From JBHGBM01 sp041946965 (GTDB lineage: Bacteria > Acidobacteriota > Terriglobia > Bryobacterales > Bryobacteraceae): a stretch of 54,909 nt of DNA. The translations under genes and the position numbers were made by a program. The notes under the pieces were generated by a model. It was given only the letters and a program-made list of their open reading frames with translations. It had not been told where the DNA came from and did no database searches. Positions 19,830 through 27,932 of the stretch are shown here, one piece after another (positions within the stretch are counted from its first letter, which is position 1; each line of letters opens with the position of its first letter). The DNA is taken from assembly GCA_041946965.1 (NCBI GenBank), contig JBHGBM010000031.1, positions 1-54,909 on the forward strand, written 5' to 3'.

Positions 19830-20618
19830 ATGATCCAGGTGCATGGGCACCGTGGAGCACGCGCCGTGCGGCCGGAGAACACCATTCCGGCCTTCGAATA
19901 CGCCATTGAAGCCGGCGCGGATTATCTCGAGATGGACGTGGTGGTCACCGCCGACGACGTGGTGGTGGTGGCGCACGATCCGATTCTGAACCCGATGATC
20001 TGGCGCGGCGGGCGCCCCGGATCGAGCACCGTGATCCGCGACCTTCCGCTCAGCGAAATCCGCCAGTGGGATGCCGGCTCCCTGCGGCATCCGCGCTTCC
20101 CCAAGCAGGCCGCCTCGCCCGGCGCGCGGATTCCGACGTTCGATGAAGTGCTGGTCCTCGGTGCGCCCGCTCCCGTCCAGTTCAACGTCGAAGTGAAGAG
20201 CTTCCCCCGGCGGCCGGAATACGCTCCCGCGCCGCAGCGCTTTGCGTGGCTGGTGGCGGACGCCATCCGGCGGCGCGCCCTGGAGCCGCGCGTGATGGTG
20301 CAATCCTTCGATTTCCGCGTGCTGCACGCGATGAAGGCGCAGGCGCCGGAGATCCGGCTGGCCGCGCTGTGGGAATACGGGCAGGAGGATTTCGTCTCGA
20401 TCGCTCGCGAAGCGGGGACGCGCATCGTGGCGCCGCAACACACCCTGGTGACGCCGGACAAGGTGGAAGCCGCCCACCGCAAGGGCATCCAGATCATCCC
20501 CTGGACGGCCAACTCCCCCGGGAACTGGGAACGGCTGATGCGCGCGCGGGTGGACGGCGTGATCACCGACGATCCCGCGCGCCTCATTGACTGGCTGCGG
20601 CGGAAGGGACTGCGGTAG
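19830..20618 (+). CDS. Glycerophosphodiester phosphodiesterase
   Basis: A 262-residue cytoplasmic GDPD-family enzyme; no signal peptide is seen. It opens with HGHRGARAVRPENTIPAF, which holds a catalytic His and an ENT motif. The metal-binding residues lie in YLEMDVVVTADDVVVVAHDP (Glu, Asp, His), and NVEVKS and TANSPGNW follow in the standard order. The family splits glycerophosphodiesters into glycerol 3-phosphate and an alcohol, so it can recycle phospholipid head groups. It stands alone on the plus strand and ends before an inverted repeat shared with the convergent RNA-binding gene. Confidence 0.9.
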   Translation: MIQVHGHRGARAVRPENTIPAFEYAIEAGADYLEMDVVVTADDVVVVAHDPILNPMIWRGGRPGSSTVIRDLPLSEIRQWDAGSLRHPRFPKQAASPGARIPTFDEVLVLGAPAPVQFNVEVKSFPRRPEYAPAPQRFAWLVADAIRRRALEPRVMVQSFDFRVLHAMKAQAPEIRLAALWEYGQEDFVSIAREAGTRIVAPQHTLVTPDKVEAAHRKGIQIIPWTANSPGNWERLMRARVDGVITDDPARLIDWLRRKGLR

Positions 20619-20628
20619 TCTTTATTGG

Positions 20629-20687
20629 CCGCGGAGGAACGCCGAGGAACGCGGATCAAAAAACGTCTTCTCTGCGTTCATCCGCGG
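20629..20687. repeat. Inverted repeat between convergent genes
   Basis: CCGCGGAGGAACGC (20629-20642) pairs with GCGTTCATCCGCGG (20674-20687), 13 of 14 positions. Inside the left arm GAGGAACGC occurs twice (20634-20642 and 20644-20652). It lies between the stop of the glycerophosphodiesterase and the stop of the RNA-binding protein and so could end both transcripts. The sequence is like a dispersed intergenic repeat known from many genomes. Confidence 0.5.
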
Positions 20688-20698
20688 CTGGAAAATTC

Positions 20699-20989
20699 CT
20701 ACCAGCGCGAAGCGCGCCGCTCGCCGCCGCCTCCGCCGCGCGACGTCTTCGGCTGGGCTTCGTTGACGCGCAACGGACGGCCCTCGTGATTGACGCCGTT
20801 CAACGCCGAAATGGCACGGTCCGCCTCCGCCGTGTTGGGCATTTCCACGAACGCGAAACCGCGCGAGCGCCCCGTCTCCCGGTCCGTCACCACGCTCACC
20901 CTGTCCACTACGCCGTGCTTCTCGAACAGCGCCCGGATGGAATCCTCGGTGGTGCGGAAATCAAGATTTCCAACAAATATCTTTTTCAA
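20699..20989 (-). CDS. RNA-binding protein with one RRM (TTG start)
   Basis: A 96-residue protein with a complete RNA recognition motif: RNP2 is KIFVGN at residues 3-8, and RNP1 is RGFAFVEM, with the aromatic residues that stack on bases. A Gly/Arg-rich tail (SRGGGGGERRAS) follows. The start codon is TTG, placed 7 nt after a strong TAAGGAGA ribosome binding site, with the family start MKKIFVGN. Bacterial RRM proteins of this size are seen as cold-shock and RNA-chaperone-like factors. It has no operon partner. Confidence 0.9.
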   Translation of the reverse strand: MKKIFVGNLDFRTTEDSIRALFEKHGVVDRVSVVTDRETGRSRGFAFVEMPNTAEADRAISALNGVNHEGRPLRVNEAQPKTSRGGGGGERRASRW

Positions 20990-21128
20990 AGCGATCTCCT
21001 TACGTTGATTGCGGCGAAACGAGGCGGGGAAACCAACTTTCTCAGCCAGGCGTTGCAGGACCGATCAAACGCAGTTGGAATTATACCAGAGTCGGAACGA
21101 AAAGCAGCCTGTGGATTTGTTCGGACAT

Positions 21129-22154
21129 TCACTTCCGCGCGCGGGAGCCAAGCGCCTTGGCGATCACCTTCTCGCGTTCACCGTGCGTCCAGGCCTCCTC
21201 GGTCTGCTCCTGGTTAAGTCCGGCCAGGCGGGCAACCAGGATGAAAGGGGGCAGGGCGTAGTCGAGCGCCTTCCAGCGGGCCATCTCGACCACGGAATCC
21301 AACGCCCGCTCCCGGACCTGCTGCAAAACGGCGGCGGCATCTTTTTCCGTCAGGGTGACCAGCGCGGTGGCGGCGCGGATGCGGTCGCTGAGCACGATCG
21401 AGTTGAGCATCTCGACGAACCAGGTGGCGGGGATGCGCATGCCGAGGCCGGGCTCCCGCGCGGCGAGCACCGCGAACGCGGTCAGGGAGCGCATGGCGTT
21501 GGCCCGCACGCCTTCGTCGGGGTCCTGCATGGCGTATTGCAGGTCGTCGAGTACGGCCTTCTTATCGGGCGCATACCCGATGAGCGCGGCGGCGATGGCG
21601 CGTTGTTCCGGCTCGGCGCAGGCGCGCAGCACCTCGCGCAGCAGCGGCAGGCGCTCCTTGGCGATCTCCAGGAATTTCTGCTGCACCTCGCGCGGTTCCG
21701 GATCGGCCATCAGCCCGTGGCCCTTGGTGAGGTCCTCGGCGATCTTTCCCCGGCGTCCGGCGGACTCCACCGCCTGAAGGAATTTCATGTAGGTGTCCAC
21801 GATTTCCTGGGGAAACTCGGCCGAACCGGAAGGCGCCGAGCGGAAGGCAAAGTGAGGGGCGCCTTTTTCCTCGATGCCCACGAACAGGATGGCTTTGCCC
21901 TCCTGGCAGCAGACGGCTTCGACGCGTACCTGGACCACGCCGGGAACCGCCTCCAGCCGCTCTTCGAGGTCGCCTTTGGAGGGCGGCAGCGGGTCGCCTT
22001 CCTTGATGTTGAGGGTTTGCTTCAGCTTCGCGGCGGAAAGCCGCCGGAGGCCGTAAAACTCGATATCTCCGAGGCGGGGCGCCTGGGCCCAGGCAGCGCA
22101 CACTGCCGCCACACCAAGCACGCTGATGCGCTTCACATTGATGGGACGCGCCAC
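21129..22154 (-). CDS. Secreted protein with POTRA-like and HEAT-like parts
   Basis: A 341-residue protein with a signal peptide that ends around AAWAQA (residue 25). Residues 28-97 (GLRRLSAAKLKQTLNI, GDLEERLEAVPGV, VRVEAVCCQEGKAILFVGIEE) have the pattern of a POTRA domain, as in BamA and FtsQ. The rest is helical. EPEQRAIAAALIGYAP, VLDDLQYAMQDPDEGVRANAMRSL and DRIRAATALVTL look like HEAT repeats, which bind proteins. No barrel follows. I know no protein with this combination; both domain calls are by eye. A periplasmic scaffold is a fair guess. A Cys-Cys pair at residues 82-83 is notable. Confidence 0.5.
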   Translation of the reverse strand: MARPINVKRISVLGVAAVCAAWAQAPRLGDIEFYGLRRLSAAKLKQTLNIKEGDPLPPSKGDLEERLEAVPGVVQVRVEAVCCQEGKAILFVGIEEKGAPHFAFRSAPSGSAEFPQEIVDTYMKFLQAVESAGRRGKIAEDLTKGHGLMADPEPREVQQKFLEIAKERLPLLREVLRACAEPEQRAIAAALIGYAPDKKAVLDDLQYAMQDPDEGVRANAMRSLTAFAVLAAREPGLGMRIPATWFVEMLNSIVLSDRIRAATALVTLTEKDAAAVLQQVRERALDSVVEMARWKALDYALPPFILVARLAGLNQEQTEEAWTHGEREKVIAKALGSRARK

Positions 22155-22177
22155 CCCGCCTTCCGGATACGCCCGGA

Positions 22178-22654
22178 CTACGCCTGCTTCTCAGCCAGCG
22201 GTCCGATAATCGGCAGCACCACCTTCTGGCCCTGGTAGGCCTTCACGATCATGAAGATCCAGAGCACCAGGAAGCCCAGACCGACCAGCAGGTGGATCAG
22301 GCTGAACAGCGCTACCAGCGCCCATGTGATGGTCATGAGGATTCCGCTGATCACGCTCAACACGATCCAGACCACGATCCAGGCGACATTCAGGAAAATC
22401 GACTGAAACGCATGGAAGCGGACCGTGCGGTCCTTGTTATACGGGGCGATGACCAGGAACAGGATACCCGTAATCAAACCCAACACGTAGGCCAGAGCGG
22501 AAGCGGCGTTGACGCTCAAGCCACCGGCAGCAGCGGCCGGCTGCTGGCCGCCAGAGGTGGGCGGGACGTTCGCAGCCCCGCCGCCGACCGGCGTGCCGCA
22601 CTTTGCGCAAAAGCTTCCGTCCACCTGGGTGCCACAATTCGGACAAAATGCCAT
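22178..22654 (-). CDS. Zinc-ribbon membrane protein (DUF4870-like)
   Basis: A 158-residue protein. The N-terminus carries two CxxC pairs, CPNC and CAKC at residues 4-19, for one zinc ribbon. A Gly/Ala/Pro linker follows, then three to four membrane helices after residue 45, with VRFHAFQSIFLNVAWIVVWI, the mark of the DUF4870 family (function unknown). Its promoter lies in the 97-bp gap shared with the divergent small membrane protein. Confidence 0.8.
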   Translation of the reverse strand: MAFCPNCGTQVDGSFCAKCGTPVGGGAANVPPTSGGQQPAAAAGGLSVNAASALAYVLGLITGILFLVIAPYNKDRTVRFHAFQSIFLNVAWIVVWIVLSVISGILMTITWALVALFSLIHLLVGLGFLVLWIFMIVKAYQGQKVVLPIIGPLAEKQA

Positions 22655-22705
22655 GTTGCCTCCCTTTGGGGCACTTTACAGGTACAGGGTCTGTTTTGCA
22701 AGTGG

Positions 22706-22734
22706 TTGCACTCGGACGCGGATAAGAGTAAAGT
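22706..22734 (+). promoter_or_regulatory. Sigma-70 promoter before the small membrane protein gene
   Basis: TTGCAC (22706-22711) and TAAAGT (22729-22734) are 17 bp apart. The transcript would start near 22741, which leaves a leader of only about 11 nt before the ATG at 22752. The gap is shared with the divergent zinc-ribbon gene. Confidence 0.45.
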
Positions 22735-22751
22735 CTTTGCTTCTCTGAATT

Positions 22752-23000
22752 ATGCAGGCACTGTGCGCAATTTGGGGTGTTCTGGCCGCGCTTGGCATGC
22801 TGGTGGCGTTCTTTCCCTGCCTGGGCGCGTTGAACTGGCTCAACGTTCCGTTCGCCCTCGCGGGGCTGGTCATCAGCGCCGTGACGTTGACTTCGGCAAG
22901 AGAGACCTCGCGCAGCGGCGCGATGGCGGGCGTGGTGCTTTGCGGCATCGCCAGCGTGCTGGGGATTCTGCGTCTGTTTCTCGGAGGCGGAGTTCTATGA
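22752..23000 (+). CDS. Small membrane protein
   Basis: An 82-residue, very hydrophobic protein with three predicted membrane helices (ALCAIWGVLAALGMLVAFF, FALAGLVISAVTLTSA, AMAGVVLCGIASVLGIL) and a loop of charged residues, ARETSRS. I recognise no family. It looks like small acidobacterial membrane proteins that come with DUF2752 genes. Its TGA overlaps the next start (ATGA), so the two are coupled. Confidence 0.6.
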   Translation: MQALCAIWGVLAALGMLVAFFPCLGALNWLNVPFALAGLVISAVTLTSARETSRSGAMAGVVLCGIASVLGILRLFLGGGVL

Positions 23001-23464
23001 TCGGACGGCAGGCGGCCGCGGGACTGGCAGCGGCGCTGGGGCTGGTGTCGCTGAGCGTCCTGGCCCTGGCCTCGGCGCCGCCCTCCGTGCTCGAAAGGCG
23101 GTGGCCCGCGTGTCCGGCACGCGCCTCTGGGCGGCGGTGCGCGCTTTGCGGCATGAGCCACAGTTTCCGCGCCGCGGCGCAAGGACGCTTCACAGAATCC
23201 GCGCGGTGGAATCGCTTCGGCCCGTGGCTTTATGCGGGGTTCGTTTTGCAGACGGCGGCGGGGGCGGCGGGGGCGGCGCTACTTACCAGGCCGGCCCATA
23301 AAGAACGGCGCCGCCGCGCCGGCCGCGGTGCAGATGACGATGGGCCAGTTTCCGCCGCCCGCCAGAAAGGCGGCCAGCAGCCCGACCAGGCCGCCTATGC
23401 CCGCGCCCACTACCATGAAGGCAATCCGCTTTCCCATGTTGAAGAGCTACCGTCAACAGAATAG
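22997..23464 (+). CDS. DUF2752-like membrane protein
   Basis: A membrane protein of up to 155 residues whose core shows CALCGMSHSFRAAAQGRF, the DUF2752 signature (normally CPxCGMTRA), after an N-terminal helix and before a second one (WLYAGFVLQTAAGAAGAALL). The family is small, probably redox or metal related, and has no known function. Its start overlaps the previous stop. The frame has no stop until 23464. The last ~50 residues are charged and Gln-rich, unlike the rest, and lie antisense to a 52-codon gene, so the true 3' end may have been lost. Confidence 0.6.
   Translation: MIGRQAAAGLAAALGLVSLSVLALASAPPSVLERRWPACPARASGRRCALCGMSHSFRAAAQGRFTESARWNRFGPWLYAGFVLQTAAGAAGAALLTRPAHKERRRRAGRGADDDGPVSAARQKGGQQPDQAAYARAHYHEGNPLSHVEELPSTE
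23279..23437 (-). CDS. 52-residue membrane protein, antisense to the DUF2752 tail
   Basis: A frame of 52 codons, too short for most gene finders. It codes MGKRIAFMVVGAGIGG then LLAAFLAGG, NWPIVICTAAGAAAPFF and a short basic tail: two membrane helices with Gly-rich motifs and a positive start. That composition is typical of a real small membrane protein, while the opposite strand gives an unnatural charged tail. No family is recognised, and no strong ribosome binding site is seen. Confidence 0.4.
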   Translation of the reverse strand: MGKRIAFMVVGAGIGGLVGLLAAFLAGGGNWPIVICTAAGAAAPFFMGRPGK

Positions 23465-23467
23465 AAT
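23439..23467 (+). promoter_or_regulatory. Sigma-70 promoter of hrcA
   Basis: TTGAAG (23439-23444) and TAGAAT (23462-23467) are 17 bp apart, and the transcript would start about 18 nt before the hrcA ATG. No CIRCE operator (TTAGCACTC-N9-GAGTGCTAA) is seen here, although HrcA normally represses its own operon through one. Confidence 0.5.
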
Positions 23468-23491
23468 GCTGTGTAGGGTCAGTGCCGTAAT

Positions 23492-24526
23492 ATGCCTGCG
23501 GAAGCCCCGTTGAGCCCTCGCGCTCAGGAAATTTTGTGTTCGATCGTACGAACGTACATCGAAACCGGCGAGCCCGTCGCCTCGCGCACGATCGCGCGGC
23601 GCCGGCGCGACTCGCTGAGCGCGGCCAGCGTGCGCAACGCCATGGCGGATCTGGCCGACGAGGGTTACCTTTCGCAGCCCCACACCTCGGCCGGGCGCGT
23701 GCCCACAGACAAGGCGTTCCAGCTTTACGTGAGATCTCTGGGCGCGCAGCGGATACCCCAGGGCGAGGCGGAGCGCTTGCGGCAGGCGCTCGGTGAAGTC
23801 CACACGGTGGAGGGGCGGGTGGAGCGCTGTTCGCGCATTCTCACCGACCTTACCAGCAACGTGGGAATCGCCGCCGCTCTCCCCATCACCGCCCAGGAAC
23901 TGGACCAGGTGGAGCTGGTGCCGCTGGCCGACGGCCGCGTGCTGATGATCCTGGTCACGCGCGACCGCATGGTGCGCGAGCGCGTGGTGGCGCCGGAGGA
24001 GCCGGTCTCGCCCGACGAGCTGGTCTCGATCCGCAACTATGTGAACCGGAATTTTTCCGGATGGCGGCTGGGCGACGCGCGCCGCGAACTCGTCCGCCGC
24101 GCCGCTGAGGACCACGCCCTGTTCCACGAGCTGCGCCGCAAGCTGGACGCGCTCAACCGCAAGGGGCTGCTGGAAGTGGAGTTCGCCCCCGAAGTCCACA
24201 TGGACGGCGCCTTCAACCTGCTGGGCCTCGATCTGCACCTCACCCGCGCCCGCATGCGCGAACTGCTGCGCGCTTTGCAGGAGAAGCGGCGGTTGATCGA
24301 GCTTCTCGACCGCTTCCTGGAACAGCCGCACGCCCTGGCCGTGCAGGTGGGCCTCGAGGACGTCAATCCGGACATGAAGGAACTGGCGCTGATCGGCATC
24401 ACGTTCCACATGTCCAACGGCCTGGCGGCCAAGGTGGCGGTGCTCGGTCCCATGCGCATGCGCTACGAACGGGCGATTTCGGCGGTGTTGGCCATGGGCA
24501 GCGCCATGGAAAGCGTGCGGCTGTAA
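23492..24526 (+). CDS. hrcA: Heat-inducible transcription repressor
   Basis: A 344-residue DNA-binding protein of the HrcA family. Residues 1-80 form a winged helix (SPRAQEILCSIVRTYIETGEPVAS, LSAASVRNAMADLADEGYL), followed by SQPHTSAGRVPTDKAF, a family hallmark, and a GAF-like C-terminal dimer domain. HrcA represses chaperone operons through CIRCE sites and is refolded by GroEL. It is the first gene of hrcA-grpE-dnaJ; no dnaK lies between grpE and dnaJ. The CIRCE site is not visible upstream, so its targets may be elsewhere. Confidence 0.9.
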   Translation: MPAEAPLSPRAQEILCSIVRTYIETGEPVASRTIARRRRDSLSAASVRNAMADLADEGYLSQPHTSAGRVPTDKAFQLYVRSLGAQRIPQGEAERLRQALGEVHTVEGRVERCSRILTDLTSNVGIAAALPITAQELDQVELVPLADGRVLMILVTRDRMVRERVVAPEEPVSPDELVSIRNYVNRNFSGWRLGDARRELVRRAAEDHALFHELRRKLDALNRKGLLEVEFAPEVHMDGAFNLLGLDLHLTRARMRELLRALQEKRRLIELLDRFLEQPHALAVQVGLEDVNPDMKELALIGITFHMSNGLAAKVAVLGPMRMRYERAISAVLAMGSAMESVRL

Positions 24527-24549
24527 ACGCCCTTGATAAAATAGAGGCA

Positions 24550-25086
24550 GTGAGCACGGAAAATCAGGATCAGAATCAGACCGTCGATACACCCAGCCGG
24601 GAACCCGCGGTCACGGCGGAAGGAGAGATCGCCGCGCTGAGGGCGGACCGCGACCAGCTTGCCGCGGAAAAGGCCGAATTGCAGGACCTGCTGTTGCGCA
24701 GGCAGGCCGATTTCGACAATTTCCGGCGCCGTACCGAGCGCGACCGTTCCGAATTCGTGCAGTACGCCGCCATGGAGACGGTGGGCGCGCTGCTGCCCAT
24801 TCTGGACGATTTCGAGCGCGCGTTGAAACACGAGAACTCCTGCCCCGAGTACGCCAAGGGCGTGGAGCTCATCTACCAGCGCCTGTTCGACACGCTGGTG
24901 AAGACTGGCCTGGAGCCGATCGAGACCGCCGGACAGAAGTTCGATCCCACGCTGCACCAGGCGCTGGACAAGGCGGAGACCGACGAGGCGGAAGACCAGG
25001 CGATCCTCCAGGAATATCAGAGAGGCTATAATTTCAAAGGAAAGCTGCTGCGTCCTTCGCTGGTAAAGGTCGCGGTCAGGCCGTAG
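24550..25086 (+). CDS. grpE: Nucleotide exchange factor GrpE (GTG start)
   Basis: A 178-residue cochaperone that opens DnaK's nucleotide pocket. The start codon is GTG. An acidic N-terminal tail leads to a long coiled coil (LAAEKAELQDLLLRRQADFDNFRRRTERD). Then comes the four-helix and beta domain with VGALLPILDDFERAL, GLEPIETAGQKFDPTLHQAL and GYNFKGKLLRPSLVKVA, which are all GrpE motifs. It lies 23 bp after hrcA and 10 bp before dnaJ. Confidence 0.93.
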   Translation: MSTENQDQNQTVDTPSREPAVTAEGEIAALRADRDQLAAEKAELQDLLLRRQADFDNFRRRTERDRSEFVQYAAMETVGALLPILDDFERALKHENSCPEYAKGVELIYQRLFDTLVKTGLEPIETAGQKFDPTLHQALDKAETDEAEDQAILQEYQRGYNFKGKLLRPSLVKVAVRP

Positions 25087-25096
25087 CTCGCGAACC

Positions 25097-26209
25097 GTGT
25101 CCAAGAAAGATTACTACGAAGTTCTCGGTGTCGGCCGTGAGGCCGACGATCAGCAGATCAAGAGCGCGTACCGCAAACTGGCGCTCAAGTACCATCCCGA
25201 CCGCAACCCCGACGATAAGAATGCCGAGGAGCGCTTCAAAGAAGCGGCCGAGGCTTACAGCGTATTGAGCGATTCGCAGAAGCGCGCGGCCTACGACCGC
25301 TTCGGGCACGACGGGTTGCAGGGCGTGCCGGCCGGCTTCGATCCCAACGCCTTCTCCGATTTCAGCGACATCCTGGGCGATTTCTTCGGCTTCGGCGACC
25401 TGTTCGGCGGCGGCTCGCGCCGCACCCGCACGCGCGCGCGCCGCGGCGAGGACGTACGCTACGACCTCACACTGGAATTCCGCGACGCGGTTTTCGGCGC
25501 GAGCGTCGAGATCCAGGTGCCGCGCACGGAGCCGTGCAGCCGGTGCAAAGGGAACGGCGCTGAGCCGGGCGCCGGCGCCAGCACGTGTTCCACCTGCCGC
25601 GGACGCGGCGAAGTGATCTACCAGCAGGGTTTCCTTTCCATCCGGCGCACCTGCGGCGATTGCGGCGGCGCGGGGCAGGTGATCCGCACGCCCTGTACGC
25701 AATGCCGGGGCCAGGGCCACCAGCAGGTGCATCGCAAGATGAAGATCAACATCCCGCCCGGTGTGGATGACGGCACGCAGATGCGGCTCTCGCGCGAAGG
25801 CCAGCCGGGCGCCCACGGCGGACCGCCGGGCGATCTCTACGTGGTCCTGCACGTGAAGCAGCACCCGTTTTTCGAGCGCCACGGCAAGGACCTGCACTGC
25901 CGCGTGCCGGTGAACGTGGCACAGGCCGCGCTAGGGACCGAAATCGAGGTGCCCACGCTCGAGGAGCCGCTGAAGCTGAGCGTCCCCGCGGGCACGCAGC
26001 ACGGCACGGAGCTGCGCCTCCGCGGCAAGGGCGTCCCGGACCTGGACGGAGGCCCGCGCGGCGATATCTACGTGTACGTGGAGGTGCGCATCCCCTCCCG
26101 GCTCACCCGCGAACAGCGCAAGCTTTTCGAACAACTCGCCGAAACGCTGCCGGACGAGAAGGCCGGCGACAAGGGCCTCTTCGATAAGGTCAAGGACTAC
26201 TTCATGTAG
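25097..26209 (+). CDS. dnaJ: Chaperone DnaJ (GTG start)
   Basis: A 370-residue DnaK cochaperone of the full-length type. The J domain has KDYYEVLGV at residues 4-12 and the HPD motif in YHPDRNPDD. A Gly/Phe region (DFFGFGDLFGGGSR) follows. Four CxxCxGxG zinc repeats begin with CSRCKGNG, CSTCRGRG, CGDCGGAG and CTQCRGQG. The substrate-binding C-terminal domains come last. The start codon is GTG. dnaK is not in the window, so this operon lacks it. Confidence 0.95.
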   Translation: MSKKDYYEVLGVGREADDQQIKSAYRKLALKYHPDRNPDDKNAEERFKEAAEAYSVLSDSQKRAAYDRFGHDGLQGVPAGFDPNAFSDFSDILGDFFGFGDLFGGGSRRTRTRARRGEDVRYDLTLEFRDAVFGASVEIQVPRTEPCSRCKGNGAEPGAGASTCSTCRGRGEVIYQQGFLSIRRTCGDCGGAGQVIRTPCTQCRGQGHQQVHRKMKINIPPGVDDGTQMRLSREGQPGAHGGPPGDLYVVLHVKQHPFFERHGKDLHCRVPVNVAQAALGTEIEVPTLEEPLKLSVPAGTQHGTELRLRGKGVPDLDGGPRGDIYVYVEVRIPSRLTREQRKLFEQLAETLPDEKAGDKGLFDKVKDYFM

Positions 26210-26216
26210 TCGCGGT

Positions 26217-27902
26217 TCACTCTCGCGGCTTGAATCCGAAACTCACCACCGCCACCCCAAATTCGCGGTTGTCGCGCGGTGTGCGGTAAGGGTCCGCCTC
26301 GAGGCGCACCGGCACGGGGCCGGCCGGGGCGGGCGCCAGTTCCCATTCCGCCGTCTGCCAGCCGTTGCGCGTGAACACCCTTTCGCCCAGTGGAGTTTCG
26401 TTCAGCCACACGCGCACGCGGCTGCGGCCCAAATCGCGGATGAGATCCGGGTTCACGTTGACGGTCAACTCGAAACGGCGCGCGCCTTCGGGACGCTGCA
26501 AAGTGGCGCGCGCCACCGGCCGGGTCCAGCGGTAGCTGCCTTCGCTCGAAAACCAGCCCTGCCCCAGTTGCCAGATAGGCGCGAGCGGCCCCATCTTGAT
26601 GAACGGCTCGAGCGGCGTGTCCTGGCGGCGCGCGGCGGCCAGCACCCGGCTGCGCAGCGGGTCCCAGGTAAGCACCGCGACCGGCTCGCCGGAATGCAGA
26701 AGTTTCTGTGCTTCGGCGTCGTCGGCGGCCACCACGTCGATCTGGTTGGTGCGGTAGAAATAGGCCAACGCGCCCTTGACGCCCCAGGAATGCAGAGCGA
26801 ACGGCCGTCCGTCGAATACGAAGCGCCGCATGCCGGGGTGTTGGGAGGCGAACTCCCGTATTCCGGCCACGTAACGGCGGTTCTCGTCCGCGATGGCGAG
26901 CGCCTGGCGGCGGTTCATCCGCAGGTGGATCATGTTGAAGGGAATCCAGACCAGAAAGAAGATCGCCACGAAGACGCGGTGGCCGTGATCGGCGATGGCG
27001 GCGAGCGCGAGCGCCGCTCCGATCAGCGGTACGTAACAATAGGCCGCGAACACGCGCCCCGGCAGGAACGTGAGCGGAGCAAAGAACAGGAACAGGGCGA
27101 CGATGCCGAACCACACCCGGCGGTCGCGGACCACCAGCGGCACAAACGGCAGAGCCACGCCGCCGAACGGGATCATCAGGATGCGATCGGAGTAGTAGCG
27201 GGCGGTTTCGCGCAGGCCGCCTCCCTGAAAGCGGAACGCGTACACGTCCGAGCGCCCGCGGTTCGCGATCAGCGCCTGCACGCCGAAGGTGAACGAAGCC
27301 AGCAGGAACGGCAGCAGCGGCTTCCAGCGGCGCTTGCCGAGCCAGTACTCATACCCGAGCAGCACGAACGGCAGCATCACCGCGAGCTCCTTCGACTTGT
27401 ACGCCAGCCAGAACGCCGCGAAGCTCAGCACCCACCGCTCGCCGGTCCACAGCAGGAGGCTCGACAGCACGAAGGTGCCGCAAAGCAGGTCGAAAACGTA
27501 CATCGGCTTCCAGTAGATGTCGAAGCACGCCATGTGAAACGAGAACAGGATGGCGCCGGCGGAGGCCGCCCAGCGGTTGCATCCCAGGCGCCGCGCCAGC
27601 CGCCACAGCAACCACACGTTCAGCAGGTGCAACGCATGCAGCGGGAAGATGTACTTGGGAAAATCGAGGCCGAACGCGCGCGTGGCCGCGTTGAAAAACA
27701 AGTGCCCCACGGGGCGGAAGTTGGATTCGGCCAGCCGCGGGGAGACAAGTTCTCTCACATAAACCCCGGCAGAAACGGCGGGCGTCCAACTGATGTTGTC
27801 GAGTTCGTCGTCCTGGAAAAAGCCCTCGTAGGCGCCGCGATTGGCGATGAGGAAGAGCACGGCCGCGGCGAGGAACAGGGCCGCCCCGCTCCAGCGCTTC
27901 AT
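26217..27902 (-). CDS. GT-C-like multi-spanning membrane protein with a C-terminal soluble domain
   Basis: A 561-residue protein. The first hydrophobic helix leads to FFQDDELDN at residues 28-36, the acidic pair that GT-C glycosyltransferases carry in their first outer loop. About nine more helices follow to residue 330. From about residue 345 to the end the protein is soluble and beta-rich (FELTVNVNP, RVRVWLNETPLGERVF, WELAPAPAGPVPVRL), like a jelly-roll. GT-C enzymes use polyprenyl-phosphate sugars to glycosylate proteins or glycans. The sugar and acceptor are unknown. It is divergent from the next gene, 30 bp away. Confidence 0.65.
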   Translation of the reverse strand: MKRWSGAALFLAAAVLFLIANRGAYEGFFQDDELDNISWTPAVSAGVYVRELVSPRLAESNFRPVGHLFFNAATRAFGLDFPKYIFPLHALHLLNVWLLWRLARRLGCNRWAASAGAILFSFHMACFDIYWKPMYVFDLLCGTFVLSSLLLWTGERWVLSFAAFWLAYKSKELAVMLPFVLLGYEYWLGKRRWKPLLPFLLASFTFGVQALIANRGRSDVYAFRFQGGGLRETARYYSDRILMIPFGGVALPFVPLVVRDRRVWFGIVALFLFFAPLTFLPGRVFAAYCYVPLIGAALALAAIADHGHRVFVAIFFLVWIPFNMIHLRMNRRQALAIADENRRYVAGIREFASQHPGMRRFVFDGRPFALHSWGVKGALAYFYRTNQIDVVAADDAEAQKLLHSGEPVAVLTWDPLRSRVLAAARRQDTPLEPFIKMGPLAPIWQLGQGWFSSEGSYRWTRPVARATLQRPEGARRFELTVNVNPDLIRDLGRSRVRVWLNETPLGERVFTRNGWQTAEWELAPAPAGPVPVRLEADPYRTPRDNREFGVAVVSFGFKPRE

Positions 27903-27932
27903 GGCGATATCTCAAGGTATCATGGGAGCAGC

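Noticed and set aside
26568..27932. Upstream part of the plus-strand frame that ends at 28886
   Set aside because: It is antisense to the GT-C-like gene and Gln/Arg/His-rich; only the part after GTG 27933 looks like a protein.
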